DNA from: Smithella sp.
GTDB taxonomy: Bacteria > Desulfobacterota > Syntrophia > Syntrophales > Smithellaceae
Assembly: GCA_012797505.1 (NCBI GenBank)
Contig: JAAZOZ010000199.1
Coordinates: 1-8,629, forward strand
Direction of reading: 5' to 3'
Length of the DNA: 8,629 nucleotides
The translations under genes were made by a program, and so were the position numbers. Position 1 is the first letter of the stretch, and every line of letters begins with the position of its first letter. Below, piece by piece: positions 6,081-8,629 of the stretch. The notes under the pieces are model-generated. The model was given only the letters and a program-made list of their open reading frames with translations. It did no database searches and was not told the origin of the DNA.

Positions 6081-6118
6081 GAACCCCCCACTTTGCAAAA
6101 ACGCGGGAAAGAAAAACC

Positions 6119-6517
6119 ATGAAGCGAATCGAGACCCTTCATCTGCCCAACGGCCTTGTTCTGACGATCAACGATCTGTCGCGCCGCATCGCCGCGGACA
6201 CGGTGAAGGTCGAGCTCTCCTTTCAGATGAAGGTCAACGTCGAGCCGTCCTTTTTTGCTTCGCCCGATGACCACCGGCAGATCACCGGCATCTTCGGAGA
6301 CGAGCTTACCTATGAGCACAAAATGGAAAGAACGTTCGTTGCCGAAGCCGAGGAGTCGGCCACCCGGGCGGAACTTCTGGAAACCTTTAAAAACAACTCT
6401 CTGGGCTATCTGTCAAAGCCGGATTTCGCAAAACGAATGGCTTTGTCCCTGCTTTCGGACATCCGGCGCAACCCCTTCAAGTACAGGAAAAATCCTTTTC
6501 CCGGGCAAGCAGAATAG
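6119..6517 (+). CDS. Conserved-looking 132-aa protein, function unknown
   Basis: I do not recognise a characterised family. The product has 132 aa, no Cys, no signal peptide and no membrane helix. It opens with MKRIETLHLPNGLVLTINDL, a beta-rich start, then SRRIAADTVKVELSFQMKV; the middle has FGDELTYEHKMERTFV, and the end is basic (SDIRRNPFKYRKNPF). The alternating hydrophobic pattern in the first half suggests beta strands and the second half is mostly helical. The frame is open back to an ATG at 6074, but that codon sits in the inverted repeat without a ribosome-binding site, whereas 6119 has GGGAAAG ten bases ahead. The gene diverges from purU and precedes the large radical SAM gene by 37 bases, so those two are likely cotranscribed. 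I vaguely associate such proteins with deltaproteobacterial genomes, which is memory rather than a search result. Confidence 0.72.
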   Translation: MKRIETLHLPNGLVLTINDLSRRIAADTVKVELSFQMKVNVEPSFFASPDDHRQITGIFGDELTYEHKMERTFVAEAEESATRAELLETFKNNSLGYLSKPDFAKRMALSLLSDIRRNPFKYRKNPFPGQAE

Positions 6518-6554
6518 ACCCGGAACAACGCAAATTCCAAACGGACCATAAAAC

Positions 6555-8629
6555 ATGAGGCCCAACATTTTTGATGAGCTGCTGACCGGCGCGGAAAAGC
6601 CCAGTCGTTATATCGGCGCGGAAGTCAACGCCGTCCGGAAGGAAAACGCCGGCGTGCGATTTCTGCTGGCCTTTCCCGACACCTATGAAGTGGGCATGTC
6701 GCATCTGGGCCTGCAAATTCTGTATGCCGTCTTAAACGCGCTCCCCGGCGCGGCCGCCGAAAGGTGCTTTGCCCCCTGGCCGGACCGGGAACGGCAGCTG
6801 CGGGAGCGCCGCCTTCCCCTGACCTCCCTGGAGACCCAGAGCCCCATCGCCGATTTTGATGTGATCGGTTTTTCGCTGCAGTACGAACTGTCCTATACCA
6901 ATATCCTGACAATGCTGGACCTGGGTGGCATCCCGCTTGCGTCAGCCGATCGGCGCGACGCCCATCCCCTCATTCTCGCGGGCGGCCCCTGCGCGTTCAA
7001 TCCCGCGCCCCTTGCCGCCTTCATCGACGCCTTTGTCATCGGGGAAGGCGAAGAAGCGGTGGTGGAAATCGCCGACATGCTGGCCGGGAGCAAAAAACAA
7101 AAATCCGGAAGGGCCGCCATGCTCGAAGCGCTGGCGAACCTTGACGGGGTTTATGTTCCGGCCGTCCACGGCCCGGATAAAACCATTTTCAAGCGGAAGG
7201 TCATCAATATCAACCGGCAGCGCCATCCCGCCGCGCCGGTGGTGCCGCTGATGCAAACCGTCCACGACCGCATCGTTCTGGAAATCGCCCGGGGCTGTAC
7301 GCGGGGCTGCCGGTTCTGTCAGGCGGGCATGATCTGGCGCCCTTACCGGGAGAGAGACGCCGGGCTGATCATGGACATGGCCGACCGCGCGCTTGCGGCA
7401 ACCGGTCATGATGAAATATCTCTTTTGGCGCTCAGCGCCGGAGACTACAGCTGCATTGAGCCGCTCATGCAAACCCTGATGCGGAAGCACGCCGCCGGAC
7501 GCGTGGCCCTGGCCCTGCCTTCGCTGCGGGTCGAGACGCTGAGCCGGACGCTGATTGAAGAAATCAAGCGCATCCGCAAAACCAGCTTCACCCTCGCGCC
7601 GGAGGCCGGAACGGATAAAATGCGCCGGATCATCAACAAAGGCAACACGGCGGAAGATTTGCTGACATCCGTGGACAACGTCTTTGCCGCGGGATGGAAA
7701 GCCGTCAAGCTGTATTTCATGATCGGCCTGCCGCTCGAAGAAGAAAGCGATCTGGACGGCATCGTCGATCTGTCCTATCAGGCGCTGCGCGCTGCCCGAC
7801 GCCGGGGCCAGGTCACCGTCAGCCTTTCAACGTTTGTCCCGAAACCGCACACGCCCTTTCAGTGGGAATCCCAATTGTCGATCGACGAAACCTTCTCTCG
7901 CCAGAATTTCATCCGCCGGCGGATGAACAACCGCAGTCTGGCCGTCAGGTGGCACGACGCCCGGATGAGCCTGCTGGAAGGCCTGTTTTCCCGGGGTGAT
8001 GAAAAAATCGGAACGCTGCTTTTGCGCGCCTGGCGGAAAGGCTGCCGCTTTGACGGCTGGAGTGAGATTTTCCGCTTTGATCTGTGGCAGGAAGCCCTTG
8101 CGGAAACGGAAATCCCGACCGGCGAATACCTGCGGGAACGCTCCGCAAACGAGCCTCTGCCCTGGGACAACATCGACTGCGGTGTGAGCCGGGATTTTCT
8201 GCTGCAGGAAAGGCAAAAAGCCCTTGCGGGAGACGCCACGCCGGATTGCCGCTATGAGGCCTGCCAGGATTGCGGCGTCTGCGATTTCAAAGATGTTCAA
8301 AATATTTTTTCAGACCAAAACTTGCCGGCTCCGACAGTTGAGATCAGGCCGCCGGCCGGGACCGTTCCTGAAAAAGTCTATCGCCTGAGCTTCGCCAAAA
8401 CCGGCCGGGCCCGCTTCCTTTCGCATCTGGAGCTGGCCGCGGCGCTTACCCGCGCGCTCAGGCGCAGCTCCCTGTCCCTGTGCTACTCGGCAGGCTACCA
8501 CCCGCATCCCAAAATATCCTTCGCCACGGCCACCTCAGTGGGCATGGAAAGCCGTCAGGAATACCTGGACGTCACCGCCCTGGCGTATCCGCAAAATTTG
8601 TCGGTCTTGAAAGGCGAAATCAACGCGGC
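6555..8629 (+). CDS. B12-binding-type radical SAM protein with DUF2344 extension (TIGR03960/TIGR03936), 3' end missing
   Basis: The frame is open for 691 codons to the window edge without a stop; the full protein is probably longer by some 150 residues or more. Residues 1-~235 resemble the N-terminal B12-binding-like region of TIGR03960 (KPSRYIGAEVNAVRK, DTYEVGMSHLGLQILYAVLN, ILAGGPCAFNPAPLAAFIDA, VIGEGEEAV). Residues ~240-460 are the radical SAM barrel, with EIARGCTRGCRFCQAG giving a canonical CX3CX2C at C248, C252 and C255, then LLALSAGDYSC, SFTLAPEAGTDKMR and LYFMIGLPLEEESD. Before the second domain is a Cys cluster, C565-x4-C570-x2-C573-x2-C576. From ~608 the DUF2344 (TIGR03936) domain begins: YRLSFAKTGRARFLSHLE and AGYHPHPKISFATATSVGME. 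The substrate is unknown; in many genomes this fusion lies next to ribonuclease E/G or ribosomal protein genes. The ATG has only a weak GGA upstream but fits the family start. Confidence 0.93.
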   Translation, partial: MRPNIFDELLTGAEKPSRYIGAEVNAVRKENAGVRFLLAFPDTYEVGMSHLGLQILYAVLNALPGAAAERCFAPWPDRERQLRERRLPLTSLETQSPIADFDVIGFSLQYELSYTNILTMLDLGGIPLASADRRDAHPLILAGGPCAFNPAPLAAFIDAFVIGEGEEAVVEIADMLAGSKKQKSGRAAMLEALANLDGVYVPAVHGPDKTIFKRKVININRQRHPAAPVVPLMQTVHDRIVLEIARGCTRGCRFCQAGMIWRPYRERDAGLIMDMADRALAATGHDEISLLALSAGDYSCIEPLMQTLMRKHAAGRVALALPSLRVETLSRTLIEEIKRIRKTSFTLAPEAGTDKMRRIINKGNTAEDLLTSVDNVFAAGWKAVKLYFMIGLPLEEESDLDGIVDLSYQALRAARRRGQVTVSLSTFVPKPHTPFQWESQLSIDETFSRQNFIRRRMNNRSLAVRWHDARMSLLEGLFSRGDEKIGTLLLRAWRKGCRFDGWSEIFRFDLWQEALAETEIPTGEYLRERSANEPLPWDNIDCGVSRDFLLQERQKALAGDATPDCRYEACQDCGVCDFKDVQNIFSDQNLPAPTVEIRPPAGTVPEKVYRLSFAKTGRARFLSHLELAAALTRALRRSSLSLCYSAGYHPHPKISFATATSVGMESRQEYLDVTALAYPQNLSVLKGEINA

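Noticed and set aside
6003..6098. 32-codon N-terminal extension of PurU
   Set aside because: It would run through the purU promoter and the strong ribosome-binding site; the family starts at the later Met.
6074..6118. Upstream ATG that would lengthen the 132-aa protein by 15 residues
   Set aside because: The codon lies in the right arm of the inverted repeat, has no ribosome-binding site, and the added residues do not resemble a conserved N-terminus.

Overview
The window looks like a chromosomal housekeeping stretch from a Gram-negative, probably anaerobic bacterium. My best guess is a deltaproteobacterium (Desulfobacterota, Syntrophales-like). This rests on the mix of families: an MJ0042/DUF3426 zinc-ribbon membrane protein next to hpt, a B12-binding-type radical SAM protein with the DUF2344 extension, and several cysteine-rich conserved proteins of unknown function. 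The taxonomic call is inference. Coding sequence is moderately GC-rich, and the first ~165 bases are clearly more AT-rich and non-coding. I see no transposase, tRNA, rRNA, CRISPR array, phage gene or integration site.

Layout. Positions 1-375 hold no gene I can support. On the + strand come a 114-aa Cys-containing unknown (376-720) and a TetR/AcrR-type regulator (883-1605). A perfect 7-bp inverted repeat lies just upstream of the regulator. A minus-strand block of five genes follows, transcribed right to left: purU (formyltetrahydrofolate deformylase, 6002-5142), a Cys-rich YkgJ-like protein (5095-4277), hpt (hypoxanthine phosphoribosyltransferase, 4205-3651), a DUF3426 zinc-ribbon membrane protein (3654-2653, overlapping hpt by 4 bp) and a short radical SAM protein (2630-1752, TTG start). 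The radical SAM gene converges on tetR. To the right of purU, and divergent from it, lie a 132-aa conserved-looking unknown (6119-6517) and a large radical SAM protein of the TIGR03960/TIGR03936 type, cut off by the window edge (6555-8629+).

Working together. Two good sigma-70-like promoters can be read on the minus strand, one 28 bases upstream of purU's ribosome-binding region and one directly behind the YkgJ-like gene and in front of hpt. The five-gene block is therefore probably two transcription units: purU with the Cys-rich gene, and hpt-DUF3426-radical SAM. PurU (releases formate from 10-formyl-THF) and Hpt (purine salvage) both touch purine and one-carbon balance. The roles of the other genes are not known. 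The TetR regulator has no obvious efflux or catabolic target beside it.

I did not find a convincing new multi-gene system. The items most worth a second look are the inverted repeats sitting on promoter elements (812-836, 4249-4262, 6049-6080), the unusual cysteine arrangements in three unknown proteins, and the truncated two-domain radical SAM protein.
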